Source: Pseudomonadota bacterium
Lineage (GTDB): Bacteria > Pseudomonadota > Gammaproteobacteria > Steroidobacterales > Steroidobacteraceae
Assembly (NCBI GenBank): GCA_021780395.1
Contig: JAJXYU010000010.1
Location: 1-8,436, forward strand
DNA: 8,436 nt
Direction of reading: 5' to 3'
Shown piece after piece: positions 1 through 7,375 of this stretch. Positions within the stretch are counted from its first letter, which is position 1. Each line of letters begins with the position of its first letter. The notes under the pieces are model-generated. The model had not been told where the DNA came from and did not search any database. It saw only the letters and a program-made list of their open reading frames with translations. The translations under genes and the position numbers were made by a program.

Positions 1-1
1 G

Positions 2-676
2 ACCGCGCTCGTCGTCACGGTCGGCGGCGGCATCGTCTGCGGGCTCGCCGCGGGTTTCGCGCTGATGATGCTCGCCGGCCGCACCGAGGATCTGTTCGTC
101 GAGTTCACGTTCTCGACGCTGACCGCGTACGGCTCGTTCATGCTGGCCGAGCATTGGGGCTTCTCGGGCGTGCTGGCCGCGCTGACCGCCGGTCTCGTGA
201 CCGGCAACTACCGTCACGCGCGCCGCGCGTCGCAGAGCGACCGTGCGGCGCTCGAGTCGTTCTGGGGCTACCTCGGCTTCGTGATCAACTCGCTGGTGTT
301 CCTGCTGATCGGCAGCCGCGAGGCGCAGATGCACTTCGGCACCGTCTGGAAGGCGGTCGGCGCCGCGATCGTGCTGGTCACGCTCGGACGGGCGGTCGCG
401 ATCTACCCGCCGTGCGCGCTGTTCGCGCGCAGCCGGCTGCGGGTCGAGCCGCGCCATCAGCACGTGCTGTTCTGGGGCGGGCTGCGCGGCGCGCTCGCGC
501 TCGCCCTCGCGCTCGAGCTGCCGCCGGCCTTGCCGTACCACGACGCGATCGTCACGGTCGCGTTCGCGGTCGTGGCGTTCTCGATCATCGTCCAGGGGCT
601 GACGATGACGCCGCTCCTGCGCCGGCTCGGCGAGATCGACGCGGCGCCGCCGCCGGCGTTCGACCGGATCTCGTGA
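2..676 (+). CDS. CPA1-family Na+(K+)/H+ antiporter, C-terminal part (5' end outside window)
   Basis: Inner-membrane cation/proton exchanger, used for pH and Na+ or K+ homeostasis. The reading frame is open from base 2, before the first ATG at 65, so the gene begins to the left; 224 residues are visible. Sequence signs are several hydrophobic helices and CPA1/NhaP-type motifs: a helix containing EHWGFSGVLAALTAGLVTGN, then FWGYLGFVINSLVFLLIG, and the hallmark GGLRGALALALALELP whose arginine is conserved in the family. A last helix (FSIIVQGLTMTPLLRRLG) follows. The protein ends about 18 residues after this helix, so there is no long cytosolic regulatory tail such as a TrkA-C domain. It faces the 3' end of the TonB receptor gene across 43 bp. 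Family is clear; whether it prefers Na+ or K+ cannot be read from this fragment. Confidence 0.9.
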   Translation, partial: TALVVTVGGGIVCGLAAGFALMMLAGRTEDLFVEFTFSTLTAYGSFMLAEHWGFSGVLAALTAGLVTGNYRHARRASQSDRAALESFWGYLGFVINSLVFLLIGSREAQMHFGTVWKAVGAAIVLVTLGRAVAIYPPCALFARSRLRVEPRHQHVLFWGGLRGALALALALELPPALPYHDAIVTVAFAVVAFSIIVQGLTMTPLLRRLGEIDAAPPPAFDRIS

Positions 677-719
677 ACGGCGGGACGCACCCGCGCACGC
701 TCGATCGGCGCACGCTTGG

Positions 720-2960
720 TCAGTACGAAAATCGATAATGGAGCGTCGCGTAGACCTCGCGCGGGGCGTCCCAGTGCACGCCGCCGAAGGTCTGGCTGTT
801 GTCGACCAGCAGGTGCCGATCGGTGGCATTGACGAGCGTGAGCGACGCCGTCCAGCGGTCGCCGAAGTGCTTGCCGACGGCGAGGTCGAGGGTCGCATGA
901 CCCGGCAGGTGGCTCGGCGGGCCGCTGCCGTTCGCGAATCCCGAACCGACGTACAGGTTCGTCGACAGGAAAGCCCGCCACGGCAGGGTCGCTCGGAACC
1001 CGGTGTCGAGCGTGTTGCGCTGATCGTGGTCGAGCGCATAGGCGCCGTTCGGCGCGGAGAAGTCGGTGAGGCCGCCGCTGATCGCGCCGAAGCCGTCCGC
1101 CGTCTGGTTCGAGTACGTGAGGTACGCGCTGACGCGGCGCCAGAGTTGCGGCGATCGCACGGTGAGCTCGTTGCCGCGGATCAACGCGCCGGCGATCGTG
1201 ATCGGCAGGAACACGTTCGACGCGCCGATCGGGTTGTGGTCGAAGAAGTTGCGCGAAGCGGTGCGAAAGTGATCCGCGTCGATCGTCCATCCCGCCCAGG
1301 GGATGGTGAGGCCGACCTGGTATTCCTCGTCCCGTTCGCCGTGCAAGGGCAGGAATGCGAGCGCGCTGCTCTCCGCGTAGGCGAGCAACGGACCCGACAC
1401 GGTCTCGAGCGGCGGCGCCTGGTAGAACTTGCCCCAGAAGCCGCGCAGCACCCAGCCGAACCACGGGAGCCGGATCGTGCCGCCGAGCCGGGGGTCGATC
1501 GCGTGCTCGGTCGTCGGACCGGTGAAGCGGGTCTGGCGCAGCCCCGCCGACACGGTGAGCCAATGGGTCGCGCGGACCGTGTCCTGGAGCCAGGCCGCCT
1601 GCAGCGCGCCGCTCGGGCGCAGCGCCTGCGCGATCGGCGGGCTGCCGGTCGCGTTGAATTGCACGTCGAAGGATTGCGCGTCGCGCTGCGTGAAGCCGTA
1701 GAGTCCCGCCTCGACGGCGTTGCGGCCGGCATCCCAGTGCAGACTCGCCTCGCCGCCGAGATAGGTCGAGGAGCGCCGCTCGGTCGTGCTGATCGGCGCA
1801 TCCCACGGCGCGCCGTCGTAATCGGCGCGGTTCACGTGCTCGAACAGCGAGGTCGCGAGCACCGCGTGGCGATTCAGGCGGCGCACCCAGGAGAGGATCG
1901 CGAACGTATCCGCTTCCCGTTGCACGTCGCCCGCGACCTGACCCGGCAGGTTCGGGATCTGGTAGTCGTCGCGCCGCGCCGAGACGACGAGGCGCAGCTG
2001 GTCGTTCGCGCTCAGGTTGTCGATCAGCGTCGCGAAGGCGCCGACCCCGTCTTCGGCGTCGTGCAGGACCTGCGCGGTGGGGGTCATCAGTCCGAGATCG
2101 CTCCGGTTGCCGCGCAGGCTCGCGTAGTACGCGAATCGGTCGGTGTGGCTGCCGATGCTGAGCGAGTCGTCGGTCTGGCCGAAGTTGCCGCCGCTCAGCG
2201 TGAGATCCGCCTGCGAGCTGCGCTCGAATCCGGTGCGCGGCACCACGTTGAACACGCCGTAGGTGCGGTCGCCCTCGGCGGCGCCGTAGCCGCCGCGCTG
2301 GATCTGCAGATAGTCGACGTCGCCCGGGTCGATCTGTGGACCCAGGTTGCTCGCGATGTTGGTGTTCGGGATCTCGACCCCGTCGATCTCCCAGGTCACC
2401 TGGTGGCCTCCGCGCACGTGCAGCTGATCGTGCACGAGGTACGCGCCCGGGACGTAGTCGGTGATCATCGCGAGGCTGTTGCTGCGGTCGGCACCGGGGG
2501 TCGAGCGGATCATCGTCCGGTCGACGAGCGTGCTCGTCGTGAAGGAGTCCGCGTCGGGCGGTGGGGCCGCGGCGCGTACCCGGACCGTCCGCAAGGCGCT
2601 CCCCGCGGTGAGCTGCACGTGCGTCGCGGGGGCCGCGCCGGGCAGCACCGTGAGCGGCAACGATGCGGTCTCGAATCCGCGGTCGTGGACCGTGAGCACG
2701 TAGCGGCCGAGCGGTATCCCGGGGAATGCGAACTCGCCGTGCGCGCTGGTGCGCGTCGTTTGCGACCAGGCGGACCCGGCCGCGTCGAGCTCGACCGTCG
2801 CGTGAGCGACCGGCAGATGCTCCGGATCGTGCACGACGCCGTGCACCTCGCCGAGATCCGAGGCCTGCGCGGTGACGGCGAGCAGCGCCAGCATCGCGAG
2901 TGGCGCCAGCTGGGCGGCCGCGGGGAGCGCTCGCCGGGACGCTCCGCCGCGATCCTTCAT
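720..2960 (-). CDS. TonB-dependent outer-membrane receptor with N-terminal carboxypeptidase-regulatory-like domain
   Basis: Predicted 746-residue outer-membrane gated channel powered by TonB-ExbB-ExbD; substrate unknown. Residues 1-33 look like a signal peptide (basic start, hydrophobic LAPLAMLALLAV, likely cut after AQA). Residues about 37-120 resemble a carboxypeptidase-regulatory-like beta-sandwich (HGVVHDPEHLPVAHATVEL, then GEFAFPGIPLGRYVL). The plug domain, about 140-245, carries LHVRGGHQVTWEIDGVEIPN and IQRGGYGAAEGDRTYGVFNV. The rest is beta-barrel, rich in alternating polar and aromatic residues, ending in HYRFSY with the terminal aromatic expected of outer-membrane proteins. I chose the ATG at 2960 because a signal peptide follows directly and it overlaps the maiA stop as ATGA; the frame stays open upstream to 3542, but that part is antisense-frame shadow of maiA. 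It is the last gene of the homogentisate operon, suggesting uptake of an aromatic compound or of iron linked to this pathway (inference). No distinctive substrate motif is recognisable. Confidence 0.92.
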   Translation of the reverse strand: MKDRGGASRRALPAAAQLAPLAMLALLAVTAQASDLGEVHGVVHDPEHLPVAHATVELDAAGSAWSQTTRTSAHGEFAFPGIPLGRYVLTVHDRGFETASLPLTVLPGAAPATHVQLTAGSALRTVRVRAAAPPPDADSFTTSTLVDRTMIRSTPGADRSNSLAMITDYVPGAYLVHDQLHVRGGHQVTWEIDGVEIPNTNIASNLGPQIDPGDVDYLQIQRGGYGAAEGDRTYGVFNVVPRTGFERSSQADLTLSGGNFGQTDDSLSIGSHTDRFAYYASLRGNRSDLGLMTPTAQVLHDAEDGVGAFATLIDNLSANDQLRLVVSARRDDYQIPNLPGQVAGDVQREADTFAILSWVRRLNRHAVLATSLFEHVNRADYDGAPWDAPISTTERRSSTYLGGEASLHWDAGRNAVEAGLYGFTQRDAQSFDVQFNATGSPPIAQALRPSGALQAAWLQDTVRATHWLTVSAGLRQTRFTGPTTEHAIDPRLGGTIRLPWFGWVLRGFWGKFYQAPPLETVSGPLLAYAESSALAFLPLHGERDEEYQVGLTIPWAGWTIDADHFRTASRNFFDHNPIGASNVFLPITIAGALIRGNELTVRSPQLWRRVSAYLTYSNQTADGFGAISGGLTDFSAPNGAYALDHDQRNTLDTGFRATLPWRAFLSTNLYVGSGFANGSGPPSHLPGHATLDLAVGKHFGDRWTASLTLVNATDRHLLVDNSQTFGGVHWDAPREVYATLHYRFSY

Positions 2961-3604
2961 TCCGCGTCCGGCTGCGCCTGCGGGGCGGCGCGCTGGAACG
3001 CCTCGAGGCGCAGGCACGCGTCGTGGATCGCGCGGATCGTCGGGTAAGGATCGAGCGGAATGCGGTAGCGGTTCGCGTTGAACACCTGCGGGATCAGGCA
3101 GCAGTCGGCGAGCGTCGGCGTCTCGCCGTGGCAGTACGGGCCCGGCGGGCGGTCGCGCTGCAGGAGCCGCTCGATCGCCTCGAAGCCGATCTCGATCCAG
3201 TGCCGGTACCAGGCGTCGCGTCGCGGCTCGTCGATCCCGAGCGTCGAGCTCAAATACCGCAGCACCCGCAGGTTGTTGAGCGGATGAATGTCGCACGCCA
3301 CCGCGGCACACAGCGCCCGCACCCGCGCCCGCCCGATCGCATCCGGCGGCAGCAGCGGCGGTTGCGGATGGGTCTCCTCGAGGTACTCGAGGATCCCGAG
3401 CGACTGCGTCAGCATGCGGCCATCGACGTCGAGGGCCGGTATCAGTCGCTGCGGATTGCGGGCGACGTATTCGGGGGCGTGCTGGCCGCCGCCCTCGCGC
3501 AACAGGTGCACCGGGATCGAGTGAAACGCCAGGCCCTTCCACTCGAGTGCGATCCGCACGCGAAACGCGGCGGAGCTGCGGAAATACGTGTACAAGTTCA
3601 GCAT
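2957..3604 (-). CDS. maiA: Maleylacetoacetate isomerase (zeta-class glutathione transferase)
   Basis: Cytosolic, glutathione-dependent cis-trans isomerisation of 4-maleylacetoacetate to 4-fumarylacetoacetate, the middle step of homogentisate breakdown. The 215 residues are the usual family length. The N-terminal thioredoxin-like domain starts MLNLYTYFRSSAAFRVRIAL; the glutathione-site motif is SSAA, not the SSC seen in animal zeta-class enzymes, a change I recall as common in bacterial members. PQRLIPALDVDG and LTQSLGILEYLEETHP (about 51-80) complete this domain. The helical C-terminal domain has DIHPLNNLRVLRYL (about 105-118) and TLADCCLIPQVFNANRYRI (about 164-182), both typical. The ATG at 3604 is preceded by GGAGG at a 4-nt spacing. 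It overlaps the fahA stop by 7 bp and its own TGA overlaps the receptor ATG, so it is co-translated with both neighbours. Confidence 0.95.
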   Translation of the reverse strand: MLNLYTYFRSSAAFRVRIALEWKGLAFHSIPVHLLREGGGQHAPEYVARNPQRLIPALDVDGRMLTQSLGILEYLEETHPQPPLLPPDAIGRARVRALCAAVACDIHPLNNLRVLRYLSSTLGIDEPRRDAWYRHWIEIGFEAIERLLQRDRPPGPYCHGETPTLADCCLIPQVFNANRYRIPLDPYPTIRAIHDACLRLEAFQRAAPQAQPDAE

Positions 3605-4941
3605 CGTTCCTCCGGATCCGGCGTGCGCGCCGGCAGGACTTCGGCGGCGCAGCGGCCGAAGCCGATCGTTGCGGCGCCCGAGCGCTCGCAGCGGCCTTCG
3701 AGGATCACCCGGTCGCCGTCTTCGAGGAATCGGCGGGTCTCGCCGGACGGCAGCTCGAGCGGCTCGTGCCCGCCCGCGGTGAGCTCGAGCAGCGAGCCCG
3801 CTTCGTCGGCGCCAGGGCCGGACTGCGTGCCGCTGCCGAGCAGGTCGCCCGGCCGCAGGTCGCAGCCGCCGACCGTGTGGTGCGCGACCATCTGCGCGAC
3901 CGTCCAGTAGGAGTGGCGGAAGTTCGTCCGCGTGAGGCGCGCCGCCGGCAGCGCGCGCGCGCGCATCGCCGCGGTCTCGAGCCATACCTCGAGCGATAGA
4001 TCGAAGCCGCCGCCCGTGCGTATCGCCGGATCGTCGAGATAGGCGAGCGGCGGCGGATCCGTCGCCGGGCGGGCCCACGGCGTTCGGAACGGCGCGAGCG
4101 CCTCCAGCGTGACGATCCACGGCGAGATCGTGGTCGCGAAATTCTTCGCGAGGAACGGCCCGAGCGGCTGATATTCGAAGGCCTGCACGTCGCGCGCGGA
4201 CCAGTCGTTCAGCAGGCACAACCCGAACACCTGCTGCTCGGCCTCGCCGATCGGAATCGGTTCGCCCGGCGCATTGCCGGTGCCGACGAAGATCCCGACT
4301 TCGAGCTCGAAGTCCAGGCGCGTGCTCGGTCCGAACTCCGGCGTCTCATGTCCCGCCGGCAGGCGCTGGCCGAGCGGCCGGCGGAACGCCGTGCCCGACA
4401 CCTGCACCGAGGACGCGCGACCGTGATATCCGATCGGCAGCCAGCGGTAGTTCGGGGTCAGGGGATTCGTCGGCCGGAACAGGCGTCCGACCGCGGTCGC
4501 GTGGTGGATCGAGGCGTAGAAGTCGGTGTAGTCGCCGATCGCCGCGGGCAGCGCGAACTCCGCCTCGCCTTGCGGGACCAGGCAGTCGATCAGCGTCGCC
4601 TGCTGCGCCGATCCCTCCGCCAGCGCCTCGAACAGCGCCGCGCGCAGCGCGCTCCAGTGTGCCGGCCCGAGCGCCATCAGCGCGTTCATCGTCGGCTGCG
4701 CCGCCGCTTCGAGCGCTCGCGCCGCCGCGCCGTCGAACGGCACCGAGCGCGCGAGCGCGGCGAGATCGAGGATCTCCTCGCCGATCGCGACGCCGCCACG
4801 CCAGGACTCGCCGTGACCGCGTCGCCGGAACGACGCGAACGGTAGATTCTGTACGGGGAAGTCGCGGTGGCCGTTCGCGGATGCGACCCAGCTGCGCGCG
4901 GCCGGATCGTGGGTCCGGTTGCGGCGGTCGCGCGCGTTCAT
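3598..4941 (-). CDS. fahA: Fumarylacetoacetase
   Basis: Hydrolyses 4-fumarylacetoacetate to fumarate and acetoacetate, the last step of tyrosine/homogentisate catabolism; cytosolic and metal-dependent. The 447 residues are slightly longer than the usual 420-435. The N-terminal domain has SWVASANGHRDFPVQNLPF (residues 18-35). The catalytic domain has GDYTDFY...HHATAVG (136-152), LDFELEVGIFVG (209-220), NDWSARD (245-251) and LGPFLAKNFATT (260-271), then HHTVGGCDLRPGDLLGSGT (354-372). By alignment in mind to the mouse enzyme, the metal ligands are D140, E212, E214 and D246, the catalytic base is H147, and K266 is the conserved active-site lysine; all are present. The ATG at 4941 is 16 bp after the hmgA stop; it gives about ten extra residues before the conserved start, but no better in-frame ATG exists. 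It overlaps the end of an eight-codon ORF and, at its 3' end, maiA by 7 bp. Confidence 0.95.
   Translation of the reverse strand: MNARDRRNRTHDPAARSWVASANGHRDFPVQNLPFASFRRRGHGESWRGGVAIGEEILDLAALARSVPFDGAAARALEAAAQPTMNALMALGPAHWSALRAALFEALAEGSAQQATLIDCLVPQGEAEFALPAAIGDYTDFYASIHHATAVGRLFRPTNPLTPNYRWLPIGYHGRASSVQVSGTAFRRPLGQRLPAGHETPEFGPSTRLDFELEVGIFVGTGNAPGEPIPIGEAEQQVFGLCLLNDWSARDVQAFEYQPLGPFLAKNFATTISPWIVTLEALAPFRTPWARPATDPPPLAYLDDPAIRTGGGFDLSLEVWLETAAMRARALPAARLTRTNFRHSYWTVAQMVAHHTVGGCDLRPGDLLGSGTQSGPGADEAGSLLELTAGGHEPLELPSGETRRFLEDGDRVILEGRCERSGAATIGFGRCAAEVLPARTPDPEERC
3609..3613 (-). promoter_or_regulatory. Strong Shine-Dalgarno of maiA
   Basis: GGAGG on the minus strand lies 4 nt before the maiA ATG at 3604, inside the last codons of fahA. 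It fixes the maiA start and is the clearest ribosome binding site in the operon; the other three genes show only weak matches. Confidence 0.7.
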
Positions 4942-4961
4942 CGCGCCCGCCGGCCGGTCAT
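4938..4961 (-). other. Eight-codon relay ORF between hmgA and fahA (speculative)
   Basis: On the minus strand the hmgA stop TGA (4960-4958) overlaps an ATG at 4961 as ATGA. That ATG opens a frame reading MTGRRAR and ends in TGA at 4940-4938, which in turn overlaps the fahA ATG (4941-4939) as ATGA. The arrangement is directly visible. That ribosomes use it as a termination-reinitiation stepping stone is an inference; fahA otherwise has only a weak purine patch (GGCGGG) upstream. It could be chance. Confidence 0.25.
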
Positions 4962-6298
4962 GGCCGCTCCGGATCGAAGTGCTTCCCGAGCCCGGCCCAG
5001 CAGGCGCCGTAGTCCGCCTGCAGGGCGGGCCGGCCGGTCAGCGCTGCGGGGGAGGGTTTGAACACGGTGCGGCTCTCGAACATGAACGCCATCGTGTCCT
5101 CCAGCCGCTGCGGGACGCGGGTGTCGATCGAGGAGGCCTTCGCGAACGTCGCCGCGTCCGGGCCGTGGCCGCTCATGCAGTTGTGCAGAGACCCGCCGCC
5201 CGGCGCGAAGCCCGTGGCTTTCGCGTCGTAGACGCCGTGGATCAGGCCCATGTACTCGCTCGCGACGTTGCGATGGAACCAGGGCGGGCGGAACGTGTCG
5301 AGTCCCACCAGCCAGCGCGGCGCGAACACGACGAAGTCGAGGTTGCTCGTGCCGGGCGTGTCGCTCGGCGAGTGCAGCACGAGGAAGATCGACGGATCCG
5401 GGTGATCGTAGGAGATCGAGCCGATCACGTTGAAGCGCCGCAGGTCGTATTTATACGGCACGTGGTTGCCGTGCCACGCGACGACGTCGAGGGGCGAGTG
5501 ATCGATCGGCGCGCTCCACAGGCGCCCGAGGAACTTCGCGACCAGCTCGAAACGACCCTCGAGGTCCTCGTAGCGCGGTCGCGGCGCGAGGAAGTCACGC
5601 GGATTCGCGAGCCCGTTCGCGCCGATCGGGCCGAGATCGGGGAGCTTCAGCGATGCGCCGAAGTTCTCGCAGACGTAGCCGCGCGCGTGCTCGCCGCGCA
5701 GTTCCACGCGATAGCGCACGCCGCGCGGGATCACCGCGATCTCGCAGGGCTCGACGGTCAGGCGGCCGAACTCCGTTGCCAGCACGATCGTGCCGCGCTC
5801 CGGCACGATCAGCCATTCGCCGTCGGCGTTGTAGAAGTAGCGCCCCTGCATCGACCGGTTCGCCGCGTAGAGATGGATCGCGCTACCGGTCTGCGCTTCC
5901 GCGGAACCGGTCCCCGCGACCGTGACGAGCCCGTCGAGGAAGTCGGTCGGTGCCGACGGCAGTGCGAGCGGATCCCAGCGCAGCCGGTTCGGCGCCGACG
6001 GCGGGAACGCGGACGGATCGGCGAGGCCGGCGTGCGCGAGCGCGGTGAACTCGCCATGCATCGCCGAGGGCCGGATCCGGTAGAGCCAGGAACGGCGGTT
6101 CGCATGGCGGGGCGCGGTGAATGCGCTCGCGGTGACCTGTTCGGCGTACAGGCCGTACGCGCAGCGCTGCGGCGAGTTGCGTCCTCGCGGCAGCGCGCCC
6201 GGCAGGGCCTCGACCGCGAATTCGTTGCCGAAACCACTCAGGGTGTCGGCAGGATCGTCCGTTCGGTGCAGTTCGTTCACGTGGGGTGCCCGCGTCAT
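4958..6298 (-). CDS. hmgA: Homogentisate 1,2-dioxygenase
   Basis: Ring-cleaving cytosolic Fe(II) dioxygenase turning homogentisate and O2 into maleylacetoacetate; the committed ring-opening step of tyrosine and phenylalanine breakdown. The 446 residues are the normal length. The N-terminal signature [20 protein letters not shown] is at 21-40, and YVCENFG at 208-214. The iron site is intact: H342 and E348 in [14 protein letters not shown], and H378 in CMSGHGPD, with the same 6- and 30-residue spacings as human H335, E341 and H371. H299 in [10 protein letters not shown] matches the human active-site H292. The frame ends TMAFMFESR...GLGKHFDP as in the family. First gene of the four-gene minus-strand operon, divergent from ltaE with 60 bp between the starts. 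No Shine-Dalgarno is seen in the 10 nt before the ATG at 6298; no other in-frame ATG is nearby, so the start is likely but translation initiation may be weak or leader-dependent. Confidence 0.97.
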   Translation of the reverse strand: MTRAPHVNELHRTDDPADTLSGFGNEFAVEALPGALPRGRNSPQRCAYGLYAEQVTASAFTAPRHANRRSWLYRIRPSAMHGEFTALAHAGLADPSAFPPSAPNRLRWDPLALPSAPTDFLDGLVTVAGTGSAEAQTGSAIHLYAANRSMQGRYFYNADGEWLIVPERGTIVLATEFGRLTVEPCEIAVIPRGVRYRVELRGEHARGYVCENFGASLKLPDLGPIGANGLANPRDFLAPRPRYEDLEGRFELVAKFLGRLWSAPIDHSPLDVVAWHGNHVPYKYDLRRFNVIGSISYDHPDPSIFLVLHSPSDTPGTSNLDFVVFAPRWLVGLDTFRPPWFHRNVASEYMGLIHGVYDAKATGFAPGGGSLHNCMSGHGPDAATFAKASSIDTRVPQRLEDTMAFMFESRTVFKPSPAALTGRPALQADYGACWAGLGKHFDPERP

Positions 6299-6308
6299 GC
6301 CGTGTGGG

Positions 6309-6327
6309 TTTTGTTAGTCTAATCAAA
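6309..6327. promoter_or_regulatory. A+T-rich imperfect inverted repeat in the hmgA/ltaE divergent control region
   Basis: Between the two start codons (6299-6358) lies the most A+T-rich patch seen in the window. Arms TTTTGTTAG (6309-6317) and CTAATCAAA (6319-6327) pair at 7 of 9 positions around a single T, with a near-perfect TTAGTCTAA core. It lies 11 bp before hmgA and 31 bp before ltaE. On the minus strand it may contain the -10 region of hmgA (a weak TAGACT), but no good -35 is visible for either direction. The position suggests an operator for one or both transcripts; the regulator is unknown and is not encoded in the window. Confidence 0.4.
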
Positions 6328-6358
6328 TCAGCACCTCCCCGCACGGCGGCGTCCGACG

Positions 6359-7375
6359 ATGACACACCCTCCGATCGATCTGCGCAGCGACACCGTGACC
6401 CGGCCGACCGAGGCGATGCGCCGCGCGATGGCCGTGGCCGAGGTCGGCGACGACGTGTACGGCGACGATCCGACCGTGAACCGGCTGCAGGCACTCGCGG
6501 CCGAGCGCTTCGGGTATGAGCGGGCGCTCCTGTTCCCGACCGGGACGCAGAGCAACCTCGCGGCGCTGATGGCGCACTGCGGCCGCGGCGACGAGTACCT
6601 GGTCGGCCAGGAGGCGCACACCTACCGTTATGAGCAGGGTGGCGCCGCGGTGCTCGGCAGCATCCAGCCGCAACCGCTGGAGAACGAGCCGGACGGCACG
6701 ATCGATCTCGCGCGGATCGCCGCGGCGATCAAACCCGTGGACGTGCACTTCGCGCGCACCCGGCTGCTCGCGCTCGAGAACACCATCGGCGGACGGGTGC
6801 TGCCGCTCGACTACCTCGGCGAGGCGACCGCGTTCGCGCACGCGCGCGGACTCGCGACCCATCTCGACGGCGCACGGCTCTATAATGCGATCGTGAAGCT
6901 CGGCGTGTCCGAGACCGCGGCGGTCGCGGGGTTCGATTCGGTGTCGCTGTGCCTGTCGAAGGGCCTCGGCGCGCCGGTCGGCACCCTGCTGCTGGGGAGC
7001 GCGCCGTTCATCGACACGGCGCGGCGCTGGCGCAAGGCGCTCGGTGGCGGCATGCGCCAGGCCGGCGTGCTCGCGGCCGCCGGGATCCACGCGCTCGAAC
7101 ACCACGTCAAGCGGCTCGCGGAGGATCACGACAACGCCGCCGATCTGGCCGAAGGTCTGCGCGGGCTCGGTCTCGACGCGCCGCCGCCGCAGACGAATAT
7201 CCTGTACGTGTCGATCCCGCGCGCCGACGTGGTGCCGCTGCGCGAGGCGCTCGCGCGCGCCGGGGTGCTCGCGACCATAGCCGAGCGCACGCGCCTCGCG
7301 ACCCACCTGCAGGTCACGCGCGCGGACGTCGCCGCCGCGCTCCAAGCCTTCGCTGCCTATTTCCGCCGCGGTTGA
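6359..7375 (+). CDS. ltaE: Low-specificity L-threonine aldolase (PLP enzyme)
   Basis: Cytosolic fold-type I PLP enzyme that splits L-threonine and L-allo-threonine (and other beta-hydroxy amino acids) to glycine and an aldehyde. The 338 residues are close to the 333 of the E. coli enzyme. Landmarks in order: IDLRSDTVTRPT (6-17), VGDDVYGDDPTVN (29-41), FPTGTQSNLAAL (59-70), H87 in QEAHTY (expected to stack on PLP), ENTIGGRVLP (140-149), HLDGARLYN (168-176, D170 and R173 contacting the cofactor), and SLCLSKGLGAPVG (196-208), where K201 should form the Schiff base. GGGMRQAGVLAA (229-240) is also typical. The start at 6359 has a weak GGCGG nine bases upstream. It is divergent from hmgA, sharing its control region, and its 3' end overlaps the convergent nucleotidyltransferase gene by 19 bp. 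All catalytic residues I can recognise are intact. Confidence 0.95.
   Translation: MTHPPIDLRSDTVTRPTEAMRRAMAVAEVGDDVYGDDPTVNRLQALAAERFGYERALLFPTGTQSNLAALMAHCGRGDEYLVGQEAHTYRYEQGGAAVLGSIQPQPLENEPDGTIDLARIAAAIKPVDVHFARTRLLALENTIGGRVLPLDYLGEATAFAHARGLATHLDGARLYNAIVKLGVSETAAVAGFDSVSLCLSKGLGAPVGTLLLGSAPFIDTARRWRKALGGGMRQAGVLAAAGIHALEHHVKRLAEDHDNAADLAEGLRGLGLDAPPPQTNILYVSIPRADVVPLREALARAGVLATIAERTRLATHLQVTRADVAAALQAFAAYFRRG

Noticed and set aside
680..694. Small hairpin (GCGGG / CCCGC) in the gap between the antiporter and the receptor gene
   Set aside because: Only five pairs and no T-run; too weak to call a terminator. A 9-bp direct repeat GCGCACGCT (693-701 and 708-716) in the same gap also looks like chance in G+C-rich DNA.
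738..3047. 769-codon open frame on the plus strand, antisense to the TonB receptor
   Set aside because: Composition is dominated by Arg, Ala, Gly and Val with no domain, signal or membrane pattern; long stop-free antisense frames are expected at this G+C content. The minus strand carries clear receptor motifs.
2961..3542. Upstream extension of the TonB receptor frame to 3542
   Set aside because: The extra 194 residues are Arg/Ala/Pro-rich and lie entirely over maiA; a signal peptide starts right after the ATG at 2960.
3567..3578. MaiA has SSAA instead of the SSC motif of animal zeta-class enzymes
   Set aside because: I recall SSAA-type motifs as common in bacterial maleylacetoacetate isomerases, and every other signature is intact, so it is not evidence of lost activity.
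3951..3964. 14-bp alternating GC tract, with a similar one at 7695-7708
   Set aside because: Both fall in Arg/Ala codon runs of real genes and are unremarkable at this base composition.
3605..4219. Upstream extension of the maiA frame to 4219
   Set aside because: It overlaps the conserved end of fahA out of frame; the ATG at 3604 has a strong Shine-Dalgarno and gives the exact family start.
4919..6322. 467-codon plus-strand frame antisense to hmgA
   Set aside because: Arg/Asp/Val-rich shadow with no recognisable motif; hmgA on the other strand has an intact iron site.
6881..6886. Perfect TATAAT within ltaE
   Set aside because: It encodes part of the conserved LYN of the HLDGARLYN motif, and there is no -35 match 16-18 bases upstream.
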